This document shows, piece by piece, positions 27,874-37,616 of a DNA stretch of 64,000 nt. The DNA comes from an uncultured Clostridia bacterium (lineage in GTDB: Bacteria > Bacillota > Clostridia > TANB77 > CAG-508). The translations under genes and the position numbers were made by a program. Position 1 is the first letter of the stretch, and each line of letters opens with the position of its first letter. The notes below the pieces were generated by a model. It was not told the DNA's origin and made no database searches. It saw only the letters and a program-made list of their open reading frames with translations. Where the stretch lies: NCBI GenBank assembly GCA_944392105.1, contig CALXVM010000004.1, positions 1 through 64,000 on the forward strand. The letters are read 5' to 3'.

Positions 27874-28221
27874 AGAAAATTTTTCCTCCTTTAAAAGCAA
27901 CATGTTTATTATAGCATTTATTTATTTATTTGTCAAATTTTATACTATCTTCCAACTCTTTACTCCTACAAGCATCTTGCTTTCTTGCCTATTTGCCTAA
28001 ACTTTAAAAACCCCTATATTAATAATATATGAGGCTTGTACTTAAAATATTACTACTTTTTATATTTTATTTGTATAACCTCTCTTATAAATTATTTAAT
28101 AAGAAACCGTTTTTTTGCCTATTTTACAGATATAAACTTACACAACAATTTCACATTTTTTACTTGTAAACTTCATATTTATGTGCTATTATTAAATTAA
28201 ATTTTATTAGGAGGATAAAAT
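27874..28221. other. Gene-free divergent intergenic region
   Basis: This 348-nt gap separates the minus-strand hydrolase from lemA. The lemA promoter lies at its right end. The rest is AT-rich, with a short inverted repeat near 28015-28042 and no coding frame with an RBS. Confidence 0.4.
28164..28192 (+). promoter_or_regulatory. Promoter of lemA-htpX
   Basis: TTGTAA (28164-28169), 17-bp spacer, TATTAT (28187-28192) with an upstream TG, followed by AGGAGG 8 nt before the lemA ATG. Confidence 0.65.
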
Positions 28222-28776
28222 ATGATAGCACTTTGGATTATATTAGGCATTGTCGTTGTTGTAGTTATAGCTGTTATTGCAATTTACAATAGCTTGGTAA
28301 CTTTAAGACAAAGAGTTAGAAATGCTTGGAGCCAAATTGATGTACAATTGCAAAGAAGATTTGACTTAATTCCAAACTTAGTTGAAACAGTAAAAGGTTA
28401 TATGGAACATGAAAAAGAAGTTTTAACTAAAGTTACAGATTTAAGAAGTTCTTGGGCACAAGCTCAAACAGTCGCTGAAAAAGCTAGTTTAGACAATCAA
28501 CTTTCTGAAACTTTAAAAAGTATTATGGCAATTTCAGAAAACTATCCCAACTTAAAAGCAAACCAAAACTTCTCTGAGTTACAAGCAGAATTAACAGCTA
28601 CAGAAAATAAAATTGCTTATTCTAGACAATTTTATAACGATAGTGTAACTAGATTAAACACAAAATTAGAAACATTCCCATCAAACATTATAGCATCTAT
28701 GTTCCACTTTAAAGCAGAAGATTTATTCGTTGTTGATAACGAAGAAGCTAAAAAGAACGTAAAAGTAGATTTCTAA
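28222..28776 (+). CDS. lemA: LemA family membrane protein
   Basis: This 184-residue protein has one N-terminal helix (about 3-22) and a helical outer domain. It shows the LemA signatures [36 protein letters not shown] and the C-terminal [21 protein letters not shown]. The biochemical role of LemA is not settled. It is very often encoded beside a membrane protease of the M48/HtpX type, as here, 64 nt upstream of htpX. AGGAGG lies 6 nt before the ATG. A shared role in membrane protein quality control is inferred from the pairing. Confidence 0.93.
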   Translation: MIALWIILGIVVVVVIAVIAIYNSLVTLRQRVRNAWSQIDVQLQRRFDLIPNLVETVKGYMEHEKEVLTKVTDLRSSWAQAQTVAEKASLDNQLSETLKSIMAISENYPNLKANQNFSELQAELTATENKIAYSRQFYNDSVTRLNTKLETFPSNIIASMFHFKAEDLFVVDNEEAKKNVKVDF

Positions 28777-28840
28777 AACGTAATGCACAAAGTATAATCT
28801 TCTTTGTGCATTAATTTTATTATAAGAGGATTGATTAATT

Positions 28841-29737
28841 ATGTATGAAGATATAACTAAAAATAAAATTAAAACAGGTGTAATAATTGGTATTTTTATT
28901 GTTGTAATAACTTTAATTATTTACTATATCTGTATGGCTTTTGACTTAGGTGCTTTTTCTATTGTAATTGCTTTAGTATTTTCAATTGCTTCTGCTTGGG
29001 GCTCTTACTATTATAGCGACAGAATAGTTTTATCTGTTAATAAAGCAAGACCTGCCACAGAGGAAGAAGATGCTAAGCTAATAGACATATTAGATGGACT
29101 TATGGTTTCATCTGGTATGCAATATAGACCAAAACTTTATGTTGTAGATGACCCACAACCAAATGCATTTGCAACAGGTAGAAACCCACAAAATGCCGTA
29201 ATATGTGTAACTACAGGGCTTTTAGATAAACTAGATTACTACGAGCTTGAAGGTGTTGTAGCACATGAACTTTCACATATAAAAAATTATGATATTCGTT
29301 TATCTGCAGTTGTAACTGTAATGGTAGGATTTATAGTAATGCTTGCAGATTTTGTATCTAGAATGTTATTCTGGGGTGGTGGAAGGTCAAACGATAATGA
29401 CAGCAAAGGTGGTAACCTAATTTTAATGATTATTGGATTAGTTTGTTTAATTTTAGCACCAATCTTTGGAGAACTTATGAAATTAGCACTTTCAAGAAGA
29501 AGAGAATATTTAGCAGATGCCTCTGCTGTAGAGCTTACACGTAACCCAGACGGCTTAATCTCAGCACTAGAAAAAATTTCTTCTGCCCCTGAGCAATTAA
29601 AAACTGCTAATAAAGCAACAGCCAATATGTATATAGTAAATCCATTTAGGTCAAATAAAAAGAAAAAACAAAGCAGTCTTTGGTCAACACACCCTTCTAC
29701 AGAAGATAGAATAGAAGCTATTAGAAATTTGAAATAA
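28841..29737 (+). CDS. htpX: HtpX-like M48 zinc metalloprotease
   Basis: This 298-residue membrane protease degrades misfolded membrane proteins. Helices lie at about 13-34 and 37-56, and again at about 150-168 and 188-210. The zinc site is HELSH in VVAHELSHIKNYD (about 138-142), with the third ligand Glu in RRREYLADASA near 222. The preceding RPKLYVVDDPQPNAFATGR and the terminal STHPSTEDRI are typical. It is the second gene of the lemA transcript and is followed directly by a strong terminator. Confidence 0.95.
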   Translation: MYEDITKNKIKTGVIIGIFIVVITLIIYYICMAFDLGAFSIVIALVFSIASAWGSYYYSDRIVLSVNKARPATEEEDAKLIDILDGLMVSSGMQYRPKLYVVDDPQPNAFATGRNPQNAVICVTTGLLDKLDYYELEGVVAHELSHIKNYDIRLSAVVTVMVGFIVMLADFVSRMLFWGGGRSNDNDSKGGNLILMIIGLVCLILAPIFGELMKLALSRRREYLADASAVELTRNPDGLISALEKISSAPEQLKTANKATANMYIVNPFRSNKKKKQSSLWSTHPSTEDRIEAIRNLK

Positions 29738-29761
29738 TAAAAATTAAATATATTTAATAAA

Positions 29762-29791
29762 GAGGTGCCAAAAAAATTGGCACCTCCTTTT
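29762..29791 (+). terminator. Terminator of lemA-htpX
   Basis: A 10-bp stem (29762-29771 with 29777-29786) with a 5-nt A loop is followed by CTTTT, 25 nt after the htpX stop. Confidence 0.9.
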
Positions 29792-29878
29792 CATGAGTAG
29801 TCATGTTAGCAATTAAATTGTTAGTTATCCATATACATGACAGTGGATTTCCATAGATGTACATAAATTTGTCAAATA

Positions 29879-29907
29879 TTGACATTATTTTTATACTATG
29901 CTAATAT
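29879..29907 (+). promoter_or_regulatory. Sigma-A promoter of the anchored 219-residue protein
   Basis: Consensus TTGACA (29879-29884), 17-bp spacer ending in TGC, TAATAT (29902-29907), 26 nt before the preferred ATG. Confidence 0.75.
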
Positions 29908-29933
29908 AGATTTATAGAAAGTGGGAAATGCAA

Positions 29934-30593
29934 ATGAAAGCGAAAAAAATTTTGTTAATTATCATATGTATTTTAATTATTATTATTGCAATATGGGCTA
30001 TTAGAGAATTTATCGTATGTCATGATTTTGGTTTGAATAAAAGCAATCCTATGTCAAAAGAAGAAGTACTTAATTTATTAAAAAAGGGTAGTGAATATCC
30101 AAATTATTATTGTACATATACTGATGATTCTAATTTTAAGTATGAAATATATGTAAAAGATAATACATATTCTTTTAATTTAGACGGTGAATTGAAGATG
30201 TGGGAAAATTACAATACTAATGAATCAATAATGATTTTTAAAACCAAAGACAATTCTATTGCCGGTATAAGCAATAATGCTCATAAAGAAGAATATTCAC
30301 AAATACATTTAAGTTATACTCCTATAACTACAGATGAATACAAATATTTAGGAGAAAAAGAACAAGATGGAAGACAAGTTATTTATATAGAAACAAATGA
30401 TAATGGATTTATTGAAAAGTATGTAATCGACAAAGAAACTGGTCTTATAGTAAATAAAATAAACTATTATAAAAGATTTTTAATATTTACTGTAAAAAGT
30501 GAGTCAAAAAGAGATATTAAATTAGATGTAGTTACCGACGAAAATGTTGCTAGACCAGATTTAAGTAGTTATACTGTTGTAGAAAGTGAATAA
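29934..30593 (+). CDS. Membrane-anchored extracytoplasmic protein, LolA-like fold possible
   Basis: This 219-residue protein starts with a basic N terminus and one hydrophobic helix (about 5-26). The rest is outside and rich in beta-strand patterns: YEIYVKDNTYSFN, KTKDNSIAGI, GRQVIYIETNDNG, KYVIDKETGLIVNKINYY. The last segment, with an ester-like FxxxExGxxxK beta-hairpin style, recalls outer-membrane-lipoprotein-sorting (LolA-like) or DUF-type lipid-binding folds in Firmicutes, but I cannot name the family. No lipobox is visible. The ATG at 29934 is preferred over 29928 because of the GTGGGA spacing. It is monocistronic, with a consensus promoter and a terminator. Confidence 0.55.
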   Translation: MKAKKILLIIICILIIIIAIWAIREFIVCHDFGLNKSNPMSKEEVLNLLKKGSEYPNYYCTYTDDSNFKYEIYVKDNTYSFNLDGELKMWENYNTNESIMIFKTKDNSIAGISNNAHKEEYSQIHLSYTPITTDEYKYLGEKEQDGRQVIYIETNDNGFIEKYVIDKETGLIVNKINYYKRFLIFTVKSESKRDIKLDVVTDENVARPDLSSYTVVESE

Positions 30594-30600
30594 ATTATAA

Positions 30601-30650
30601 AAAAATAGGGAATGAACATTATAAAATTCATTCTCTATTTTTATTTTATA
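30601..30650 (+). terminator. Terminator after the anchored protein gene
   Basis: A 16-bp stem with one G-U pair (30601-30616 with 30627-30642) is followed by a T-rich tail, 7 nt after the stop codon. Confidence 0.85.
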
Positions 30651-30739
30651 TATAACTTTTTAAAATATTAACTTCTGAAAGTATAATAATATTGTTTTTA
30701 GACATATCCAACATTATAGTTCTAATTTATATAGCCAAA

Positions 30740-31522
30740 TTAATCAATATTATATAATTTTTTTGCGTTTTGAAAAGTTGTTTTTTGTACTTCTTCTACT
30801 GAAATATTTTTTACGTTTGCTATTTTTTCTGCAATATAAACTAAGTTTCTCGAATCATTGCGTTTTCCTCTATTAGGTTCTGGAGATAAATATGGGCTAT
30901 CTGTCTCAATAAGTATTCTATCATTTGGAATCATTTCTATAATTTCATTTGCATTTTTAGAATTTTTAAAAGTCACAGGTCCTGCTAATGATATATAAAA
31001 GCCTAGTTCCAATGCTTGTTTTACTAGTTCTCTATTTAATGGGCAACAATGAAATACTCCAGGTTTAACAGTTTTTATTACATTTCTTAAAATGTTTAAT
31101 GTGTCATCAACCGCTTCTCTAGTATGTATTACAATTGGTAAATTCATCTCATTTGCAATTTTTATTTGTTCTACAAATGCGTATTTTTGAAGCTCTTTGT
31201 TTTCTTTATTCCAATAATAATCTAAGCCAATTTCTCCTATAGCAACTACCTTTTTACTGCTCTTTGCTAATTTTGTTACTTCTTTTAATTGTAAATCTAT
31301 TTCTTCTTTATTCTCTGGAATATCATTTGGAGAAACTCCACATGTTGCATAAATAAAGCTATATTTTTCTGCTAAATCTATAGCTTGCATAGAACTTTCC
31401 ACGCTATAACCTGCATTTACAATTTTAGTTACACCAGAATTATATACCTTATTTATAACGTCTTCTCTATCTTCGTCAAATTTTTCGTCATTATAATGTG
31501 CATGTTGCTCAAAAAAACTCAT
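30740..31522 (-). CDS. tatD: TatD family metal-dependent hydrolase/DNase
   Basis: This 260-residue TIM-barrel hydrolase keeps all metal ligands: HAH in FEQHAHYND, Glu in AIGEIGLDYYW, His in VIHTREA, His in GVFHCCPL, and Asp in ETDSPYLSP. TatD proteins are 3'-5' exonucleases on DNA with roles in repair. Small differences from the common form are FEQ instead of xDT/S before HAH and HCCP instead of HCFSG. The ATG at 31522 is used because AAGAGG lies 8 nt upstream and the protein then begins like its relatives; the extra 14 upstream codons have no RBS. It is 73 nt downstream of acpS. Confidence 0.92.
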   Translation of the reverse strand: MSFFEQHAHYNDEKFDEDREDVINKVYNSGVTKIVNAGYSVESSMQAIDLAEKYSFIYATCGVSPNDIPENKEEIDLQLKEVTKLAKSSKKVVAIGEIGLDYYWNKENKELQKYAFVEQIKIANEMNLPIVIHTREAVDDTLNILRNVIKTVKPGVFHCCPLNRELVKQALELGFYISLAGPVTFKNSKNANEIIEMIPNDRILIETDSPYLSPEPNRGKRNDSRNLVYIAEKIANVKNISVEEVQKTTFQNAKKLYNID

Positions 31523-31595
31523 TTTAAAAACCTCTTTTCCACATTTCCGTAATATTATAGGCATTTATTTCCACAATTTATTCATTTATTAACAA

Positions 31596-31994
31596 TTATA
31601 AATCTATTATCATAGTAAAGTTTGCTATAGCATATTCTTTAATATGAGAAAGGCTTAAGTCCATACTTATTACTTTTACTCGTGTTTCAACATTTAAAAA
31701 ATCTAATGTTCCACTAAATTTTACAAAAGGTTTTCCACTCTTGCCGTTTTCTATAACTATATTTTTCCATATATCTTCTTTACTATAATCTATCAAGCCA
31801 GATATTGCTTTAAACACAGCCTCTTTAGCCGCAAACCTTGCTGCATAATGTTGATATTTCATCTTTCCTGTATCTTGGCAATGCTCTATTTCTGGCTCTG
31901 CAAAAACTTTGTTTAAAAACAATTCTCCATGTTTTTCTATTGCCTCTTGTATTCTATTAACTTCTATTATATCTATCCCTGTTTTGATTTCCAT
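31596..31994 (-). CDS. acpS: Holo-[acyl-carrier-protein] synthase AcpS
   Basis: This 132-residue enzyme transfers 4'-phosphopantetheine from CoA to the serine of acyl carrier protein. The two family motifs are present: GIDIIEVNRIQ with the Mg-binding Asp, and AARFAAKEAVFKAI with the second acidic ligand, followed by SLSHIKEYAIA. Length fits the usual 120-130. An AGAGGG Shine-Dalgarno precedes the ATG. It is the middle gene of a probable run with the tail-anchored unknown upstream and tatD downstream. Confidence 0.95.
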   Translation of the reverse strand: MEIKTGIDIIEVNRIQEAIEKHGELFLNKVFAEPEIEHCQDTGKMKYQHYAARFAAKEAVFKAISGLIDYSKEDIWKNIVIENGKSGKPFVKFSGTLDFLNVETRVKVISMDLSLSHIKEYAIANFTMIIDL

Positions 31995-32025
31995 ATATCC
32001 CTCTTTGTTAACGTTAAATACTATT

Positions 32026-32063
32026 TATGCACTTTTTAAGCTATAAACTTAAAAAAGTGCATA
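32026..32063. repeat. Hairpin overlapping the 3' end of the tail-anchored protein gene
   Basis: tatgcactttttaag (32026-32040) pairs with 32048-32063 apart from one bulged base, overlapping the stop codon region at 32049. There is no T-run beyond the stem on the minus strand, so terminator function is doubtful. Confidence 0.4.
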
Positions 32064-33272
32064 TAAAATAATTAACATTATTACTATTAAAATTAGTATT
32101 ATTATATTTTGTTTTATTTTAGTTTTTTCTATGTTGCTACTCTTATATAACATATCATATTTATTTTTTATTTTATTAAATAGCCTATCTGTTCCTAGTT
32201 TTTCATTCCAGTTTTTTTCTAAGCAACTTGCTGTCTCGTCGTTTGTTGCTTCCTCTATCCAAAAGTTTTTTGTAAAGCTTAAAAACTCTTGTTGACAGTC
32301 TTTATTATCCAACTCATAATTTACCTTTGCTAAATAAAATTTTTTATACAAGCATAATATATACAAATATAATTGCTCATTTTCAAATCTAAAAGGCAGT
32401 TTTGTATAGTTATCTACTGCAATGTCTGATGTAAGTAAAGCTGTTCCTATATTAGAAAATCCATATTTTATGTATTTTGAATTAGGTAATTTATTAAAAT
32501 ACTCTTCCATTGTTATATCATTTAATTCTTTATGTGCGGGAAGTACCTTAAAAAATTTAAAAAATAGCTTTTCTATAGTCTTTATGTCTGCATTTTCGTT
32601 CCAATCTTCCTGCGAAATACAAGCATATGAATATGTTATAAATCTTTCTTGGTCAATATTTAAGTCTGTTGCTAATTTAGTATTTCCTGTTATATCTTTA
32701 ATAAATTTTGTTATATCTTTTGCATCTTTAAAATTACTAGTTTGTATTTTTATATTCTCAAATTCTTTTAATCCATTTGCCTTAGAAGTTATGTCTCTAA
32801 ATTTATAATTAAAGTTCATTACATCCAAAAATTTGTTATTTTCTCCATCTATAATTGTTTTAAATAGCAGAAAACATATTCCTGTATTAAAACAAATTAA
32901 CTCTACTTTAGTAATATCAAAATATATTCCATCTTCGTTTTGTACTTTTCCTTGTACATTTTGTTTTATATTATAATCAAACATTGTACAAGGATATTTA
33001 CTTATAATATTTGCTTTTAGCTCATTGTCTAAGCCTTCTAGTTCCCTCATTTGTTGCTTAGTATAATTAAAGCTCCAAAACATAAACTTTCTTATGTTTG
33101 GTAAAAAGTTTTGGTATATGGACATATCTTTTGCTATGTCAAACTTTTTCATTGTACAGTTTTTATCTTTAAGAAGTCTTAGCAAATATTTATTATAGTC
33201 TTTTTCTTCTACAACATATGGATATATAAAGTATGTATATTGATACCTCGTCTTTAGTTCCAAAGCTTTCAC
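32049..33272 (-). CDS. Tail-anchored protein of unknown function
   Basis: This 407-residue protein has a soluble N-terminal part of about 380 residues and a single very hydrophobic C-terminal helix (about 386-405) ending in LYALF, so it is probably a cytoplasmic domain held to the membrane by its tail. No signal peptide and no motif I recognise. The domain is rich in aromatic, Lys and Asn residues and has blocks such as FLPNIRKFMFWSFNYTKQQ and YSYACISQEDWNENADIKT. The GTG start at 33272 has AAGGAA only 2 nt away; a TTG three codons in is an alternative. It lies 54 nt upstream of acpS on the same strand. Confidence 0.65.
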   Translation of the reverse strand: MKALELKTRYQYTYFIYPYVVEEKDYNKYLLRLLKDKNCTMKKFDIAKDMSIYQNFLPNIRKFMFWSFNYTKQQMRELEGLDNELKANIISKYPCTMFDYNIKQNVQGKVQNEDGIYFDITKVELICFNTGICFLLFKTIIDGENNKFLDVMNFNYKFRDITSKANGLKEFENIKIQTSNFKDAKDITKFIKDITGNTKLATDLNIDQERFITYSYACISQEDWNENADIKTIEKLFFKFFKVLPAHKELNDITMEEYFNKLPNSKYIKYGFSNIGTALLTSDIAVDNYTKLPFRFENEQLYLYILCLYKKFYLAKVNYELDNKDCQQEFLSFTKNFWIEEATNDETASCLEKNWNEKLGTDRLFNKIKNKYDMLYKSSNIEKTKIKQNIIILILIVIMLIILYALF

Positions 33273-33488
33273 TTTCCTTGTATATATTTAGGTTTTTATA
33301 TCTGGGCTAATACCTATAAACCTTTATTTTTAATACCTTTTTATTTATTAATTTATCATTGTATTTTAAAAGGTAATCTTATATTAATAATGTATTTAAC
33401 GCGTTTTAGTTTTCATAATATTGTTACGGTATACTTTTTGTATGTTTTTTAATACTTAAATTAATACTATAAACTCTAACTATTTATA

Positions 33489-35003
33489 CTATTTTGTATA
33501 ATAGTTTAAGTTTAAATCTTCTCCTAAGTGCCATTCATCTATAAACTCTATTAATGAATTATTTTCCATAGCATATTGTGGCTCAACTACTACTCTTCCT
33601 TGTGAATCAATTGCTCCCCATTTTCCATCTTTCTTTACACTTGAATAGCCAAATCTGTTTTGTTCTGTAGCATCATCATAAATATAATCTACTATAACTA
33701 TTCCGTCCTTATTTACAAAACCATATTTGTCCCCTTGCTTACTTAAGAACAATGTATTACTTTTTAATAGTTCCACATTTGTTTTCTCTTCAAATCTAAA
33801 GTTATAGTATTTATATTCTCCATCTACTCTAACTTTCATGTAACCGTTTTCGTCGTTTATTTCTGATATAATTCCGCTTAATTTTACTTCGAAATTTCTA
33901 TCTATTAAGTCATTATCGGCACTACTATTTGTGCTTCCATCAAAAAATCCCTCTGTTTGTCTATATATTAAACTATCATATTTAAAATCTACTTTTGTAG
34001 TTCCATCTACATTTATTATTCCATATTTATTATCTTTTTTAGCAATGTAATTATTTTCGTAAGTATATGACATATCATCATAGTCAAAACCTATTATTTC
34101 TTCTCCTTCTGTTGATAACACACCATATTTTCCATCTTTTACAGCAATTACATTTTCTCCATTTATTGATGTAACATCATCAAATTTATCTGTTAAAAAT
34201 AAGTTTCCGTCTCTATCTGCTACTGACCATTTTCCGTTTTCTCTTACCACATATTTGTTGTCTCCGTATATTTGCTTAATATCTTGATAAGTATTTTCGA
34301 AAATAGCTGTCTTATCTGGTTTTACTAATCCATACCTGTCATTTTCATCTATTAAAATATATCCATCTTCTGCTTTATCTGTTAGAGGTTTTATATCTTT
34401 GTAATTATTTTCTGCAATAACAGCTCCAATATTATCTACTAAACCTTTCTTTCCGTCTTTTTCTGTTACAAATGTATTTTCTATACCTCTTAATGCTGTT
34501 ATAGAGTCATACTCACAATTTGCTAAAACTTTTCCGTCAAAGTCTATTAAACCATATTTTCCGTCTTTTGTCACTATTAAAACATCATCTTCATACCATA
34601 AGTTATTATTTACATCGTAATTTTCTATTGCTCTAACACCATCATATTCTGTAAATAGTTGATCTTCTTTTTCGTTTATAGCTTTTGTTTTATATTCATT
34701 TGTGTTGTAATTTACATCATAAGTACATATAAATACTGCCTCTTTTGAGTTTGGAACAATAATTGCCTCATCATATGAAGGTTTTACAATTTCTTTACCT
34801 TTTGAATCAATTACTCCCCATTTTCCTTCTGTGTATACGGCAAAATATTCTGTTGCAACAACTTTACTTTCTACTTTGTTGCCTCCTAATAATTTTGCTA
34901 TAGAAATAACAACTATAATCACTAAAGCTAATGCTATCAGCACTGCAACAACTTTTTTTATATTTAATTTGCCTTCTCCACTATATCGTCTACCTCTACT
35001 CAT
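33489..35003 (-). CDS. Membrane-anchored WG-repeat protein
   Basis: This 504-residue protein has a short basic N terminus, one membrane helix (about 17-38) and an outside region made of about nine WG repeats. Examples are GKWGVIDSKGKEIV, GKYGLIDFDGKVL, GKYGVLSTEGEEII and GKWGAIDSQGRVV; each is a beta-rich unit of roughly 40-50 residues. WG-repeat proteins are thought to be binding scaffolds; no enzyme motif is present. AGGAGG lies 6 nt before the ATG. It lies 120 nt downstream of spoIIE, from which it is separated by a strong terminator, so it probably has its own promoter. Confidence 0.85.
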   Translation of the reverse strand: MSRGRRYSGEGKLNIKKVVAVLIALALVIIVVISIAKLLGGNKVESKVVATEYFAVYTEGKWGVIDSKGKEIVKPSYDEAIIVPNSKEAVFICTYDVNYNTNEYKTKAINEKEDQLFTEYDGVRAIENYDVNNNLWYEDDVLIVTKDGKYGLIDFDGKVLANCEYDSITALRGIENTFVTEKDGKKGLVDNIGAVIAENNYKDIKPLTDKAEDGYILIDENDRYGLVKPDKTAIFENTYQDIKQIYGDNKYVVRENGKWSVADRDGNLFLTDKFDDVTSINGENVIAVKDGKYGVLSTEGEEIIGFDYDDMSYTYENNYIAKKDNKYGIINVDGTTKVDFKYDSLIYRQTEGFFDGSTNSSADNDLIDRNFEVKLSGIISEINDENGYMKVRVDGEYKYYNFRFEEKTNVELLKSNTLFLSKQGDKYGFVNKDGIVIVDYIYDDATEQNRFGYSSVKKDGKWGAIDSQGRVVVEPQYAMENNSLIEFIDEWHLGEDLNLNYYTK

Positions 35004-35018
35004 TTTATTCCTCCTATA

Positions 35019-35059
35019 TAAAACAAAATATAGTATAGCTTTTTACAGCTATACTATAT
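35019..35059 (-). terminator. Terminator of spoIIE
   Basis: A perfect 13-bp stem (35047-35059 with 35028-35040), 6-nt loop, then TTTTGTTTT on the minus strand, 65 nt after the spoIIE stop. Confidence 0.88.
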
Positions 35060-35123
35060 CATATTTTGGTGGGTAATTACAAGGTGTTGGCATTTATTTG
35101 CTAAGATTTTATATAGTATTTTA

Positions 35124-37616
35124 TTATCTTATCTTCTTGCTTATCTTTGCTACAATAACTGTCATATCGTCTTTTTGTGTTCCATAATCATTATCTATCG
35201 CTTCTTTTAACAATATATCTGCTATTTTTTGAGCATCATCTGTTTGCATATCTTCTAGTAAATATTTTACCCATACTTCCTTATTTATGTATTCATCATT
35301 AGACTCTATAACACCATCACTGCACATTACTATAATGTCGCCATCTTGCAAGTCACAGTCATATACCTCTAAGTCAACATTTTCTACTGCTCCTGCTGGA
35401 AGTGTATTTGCTTTTAATAATTGTACTTCTTTATTTCTTTTTAGGTATGTAGGGCATGCCCCATTTTTCACAAATTCCATAACTCCGCTATACAAGTCCA
35501 ATATCTCTACATCTAAAGTTGCATACATATCATCTTTTTGTGTTGTCTCCAAAATAGAATTAATAAGTTTTAAAGACACTGTTTTGTCAAATCCTGCTGT
35601 TAATAGTCTTTCCAAAGTTTTTATTGCAACTTTACTACTCTTCATAGCCTCTGGACCTGAGCCCATTCCGTCACTTATTGCTAATAAATATTTTCCATCT
35701 TCAAGCTTAGTTTCTAAATTTGTATCTCCAGACACTGGCGAACCTGCCTTAGTAGTCTTCGAAATTCCTATCTGCATACTAAATTTATCTTGAGACATAT
35801 ATGTAAACTTACATTGTTCTTTATTTTCACGCAATCCACACTCTTGATGTTGTATTATAAATTTATCTTTTAAAATTCTTTCTAATATAGTCTTAATTCG
35901 CTTTATATTACACTTTTTACCTTCTAAATCATCGCATAGGTTATGATATATATCTACAATATAACGACCGTTTTTAAGGCATTTTATGTTTAAATTTTGT
36001 ATGCCGAAACTCTTTTCTTTAAAAGCTCTCATTAATTCTTGTTTTTCATCTACAAACTCTTCTTTGTTTTCCTCTTTTATTTCGTCTGCTAAGTTTGATA
36101 TTGCCTTTGACACATCTTCTAACTGATTAGAAATATTTTCCTTATCTTTTTCTATTTTCTTTTTCCATACAAAATTTACTCTGCTTAATCTATATGAAGA
36201 ATTTATTGCATTTATCATTTTAGAAACATCCGCTTCTACAGCTTTATTCTTTTCATGAAATCCTACTATGTAATTATTATGAGCCTCAAAAATATTAACC
36301 AACTTTTTCTCATCTATAACATCATTCTTTAACAACTCTTCAAATATCTCGTGTAAAATATTGTTGCTATTATTGTATATATCATCAAATAAAATATTTT
36401 CTTCCAAAGTTACCAAATGATTTTTTAGCTCTTCTATAAAGATATTCTCATTTGAAAGCTCTTGTTTCTTTAGTTTTTTATCTTCTTTATCTGTAGCCTT
36501 ATATCCTTTTGCTAAATCTGCTATTGTTTCTGACATACTATTTAGCTTTAATATGGTAGAATCCTGTGCATCTCCTAAACTTCTTCCAGTTGATTCTGGT
36601 AACAGCTTAGTTTTGCCATATAAATCCTCTATATTAATTTTTAGCTTTTTAGGAATTGCTAGCAATCCCAAGCAAGCAATTAAAATTTCTTGTATAGTTA
36701 TTATTGGAACTGTATTTCCATTAGCTACATATGTAAGAATAACATTACCTGCTATAAAGCCAACAACTACACCAATTCTTCCAAACTTATTTAATATTCC
36801 TGCAACTAAGCCTGAAATTGCATATGCTGCAATCATCATAGGCTCTGTTCCACTAATAATTCCTAAAACCACACCTATTGTAATACCACCTGTAGCACCT
36901 ACTAACATTCCATTTTTCCAACCAAGTACTAGCACTATTAAAATGCTTAAAATATTTCTTATACTAAATCCAAATATGCTTAAATCTCCAAAAGCACATA
37001 CAGCAATTGACAAAAGTAAGCTTGTCCCTATAACTTCTTCTATTGTAAAAGCCTTTTTATTTCTAAATTCTTTTATCATAATTATTGAATTCGCGAATAT
37101 CTTATAAAATATAAATGTAACAACAGCCACCATAATCGCAAGCAATAAATCATATAAAAGAAAACTTCTAAAAAACATTGGCACTATTTGAACTATTAAA
37201 ACACTAGCAAATAAGTGTACCCCTAGTCTTTTTTCTTCGTTTGTATCTTCTATTACATTATGTCTAATAAATAAGCTGCTTGCAAAAAATACTAGCGAAG
37301 TTAATACATAAGTAAGAAGTACATTTGTTCCAAATTTTATAAAAGTTCCTATTAATGTTAATATATAAATTATTCCAACTGGATTTCCATTACTAAGCAT
37401 TGCAGCTATAAAAGCTATTGCAAATGGGCTAAGCCCTAACATAATATTATGTGATGAGAACCCCACCATTGATATCATAAAAGCTATAATGTAAATTGCT
37501 ATATTATTTATAGATAAAAGGCTTTTTAACATTGTTTTTATTCTGTCTTTTCTATTATAAAAAGCTTCATTAAAGTCTTGTCTATTATTAATGTCCCTTT
37601 CTACATTCTGAAACAT
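35124..37616 (-). CDS. spoIIE: Stage II sporulation protein E (SpoIIE)
   Basis: This 830-residue membrane phosphatase dephosphorylates SpoIIAA to activate sigma-F in the forespore and also localises to the asymmetric septum. The N-terminal third has about ten hydrophobic helices (about 45-325), the middle is a helical regulatory region (about 380-580), and the C-terminal PP2C-type domain has ISDGMGSGPEA near 650, NGACPTYLKR, CSDGVIES and QKDDMTVIVAKI, with the metal-binding aspartates. The ATG at 37616 is used because AGGGGTG precedes it. A TGTCGAT site at 37687-37693 differs by one base from the Spo0A box. This gene is strong evidence that the organism sporulates. Confidence 0.95.
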   Translation of the reverse strand: MFQNVERDINNRQDFNEAFYNRKDRIKTMLKSLLSINNIAIYIIAFMISMVGFSSHNIMLGLSPFAIAFIAAMLSNGNPVGIIYILTLIGTFIKFGTNVLLTYVLTSLVFFASSLFIRHNVIEDTNEEKRLGVHLFASVLIVQIVPMFFRSFLLYDLLLAIMVAVVTFIFYKIFANSIIMIKEFRNKKAFTIEEVIGTSLLLSIAVCAFGDLSIFGFSIRNILSILIVLVLGWKNGMLVGATGGITIGVVLGIISGTEPMMIAAYAISGLVAGILNKFGRIGVVVGFIAGNVILTYVANGNTVPIITIQEILIACLGLLAIPKKLKINIEDLYGKTKLLPESTGRSLGDAQDSTILKLNSMSETIADLAKGYKATDKEDKKLKKQELSNENIFIEELKNHLVTLEENILFDDIYNNSNNILHEIFEELLKNDVIDEKKLVNIFEAHNNYIVGFHEKNKAVEADVSKMINAINSSYRLSRVNFVWKKKIEKDKENISNQLEDVSKAISNLADEIKEENKEEFVDEKQELMRAFKEKSFGIQNLNIKCLKNGRYIVDIYHNLCDDLEGKKCNIKRIKTILERILKDKFIIQHQECGLRENKEQCKFTYMSQDKFSMQIGISKTTKAGSPVSGDTNLETKLEDGKYLLAISDGMGSGPEAMKSSKVAIKTLERLLTAGFDKTVSLKLINSILETTQKDDMYATLDVEILDLYSGVMEFVKNGACPTYLKRNKEVQLLKANTLPAGAVENVDLEVYDCDLQDGDIIVMCSDGVIESNDEYINKEVWVKYLLEDMQTDDAQKIADILLKEAIDNDYGTQKDDMTVIVAKISKKIR

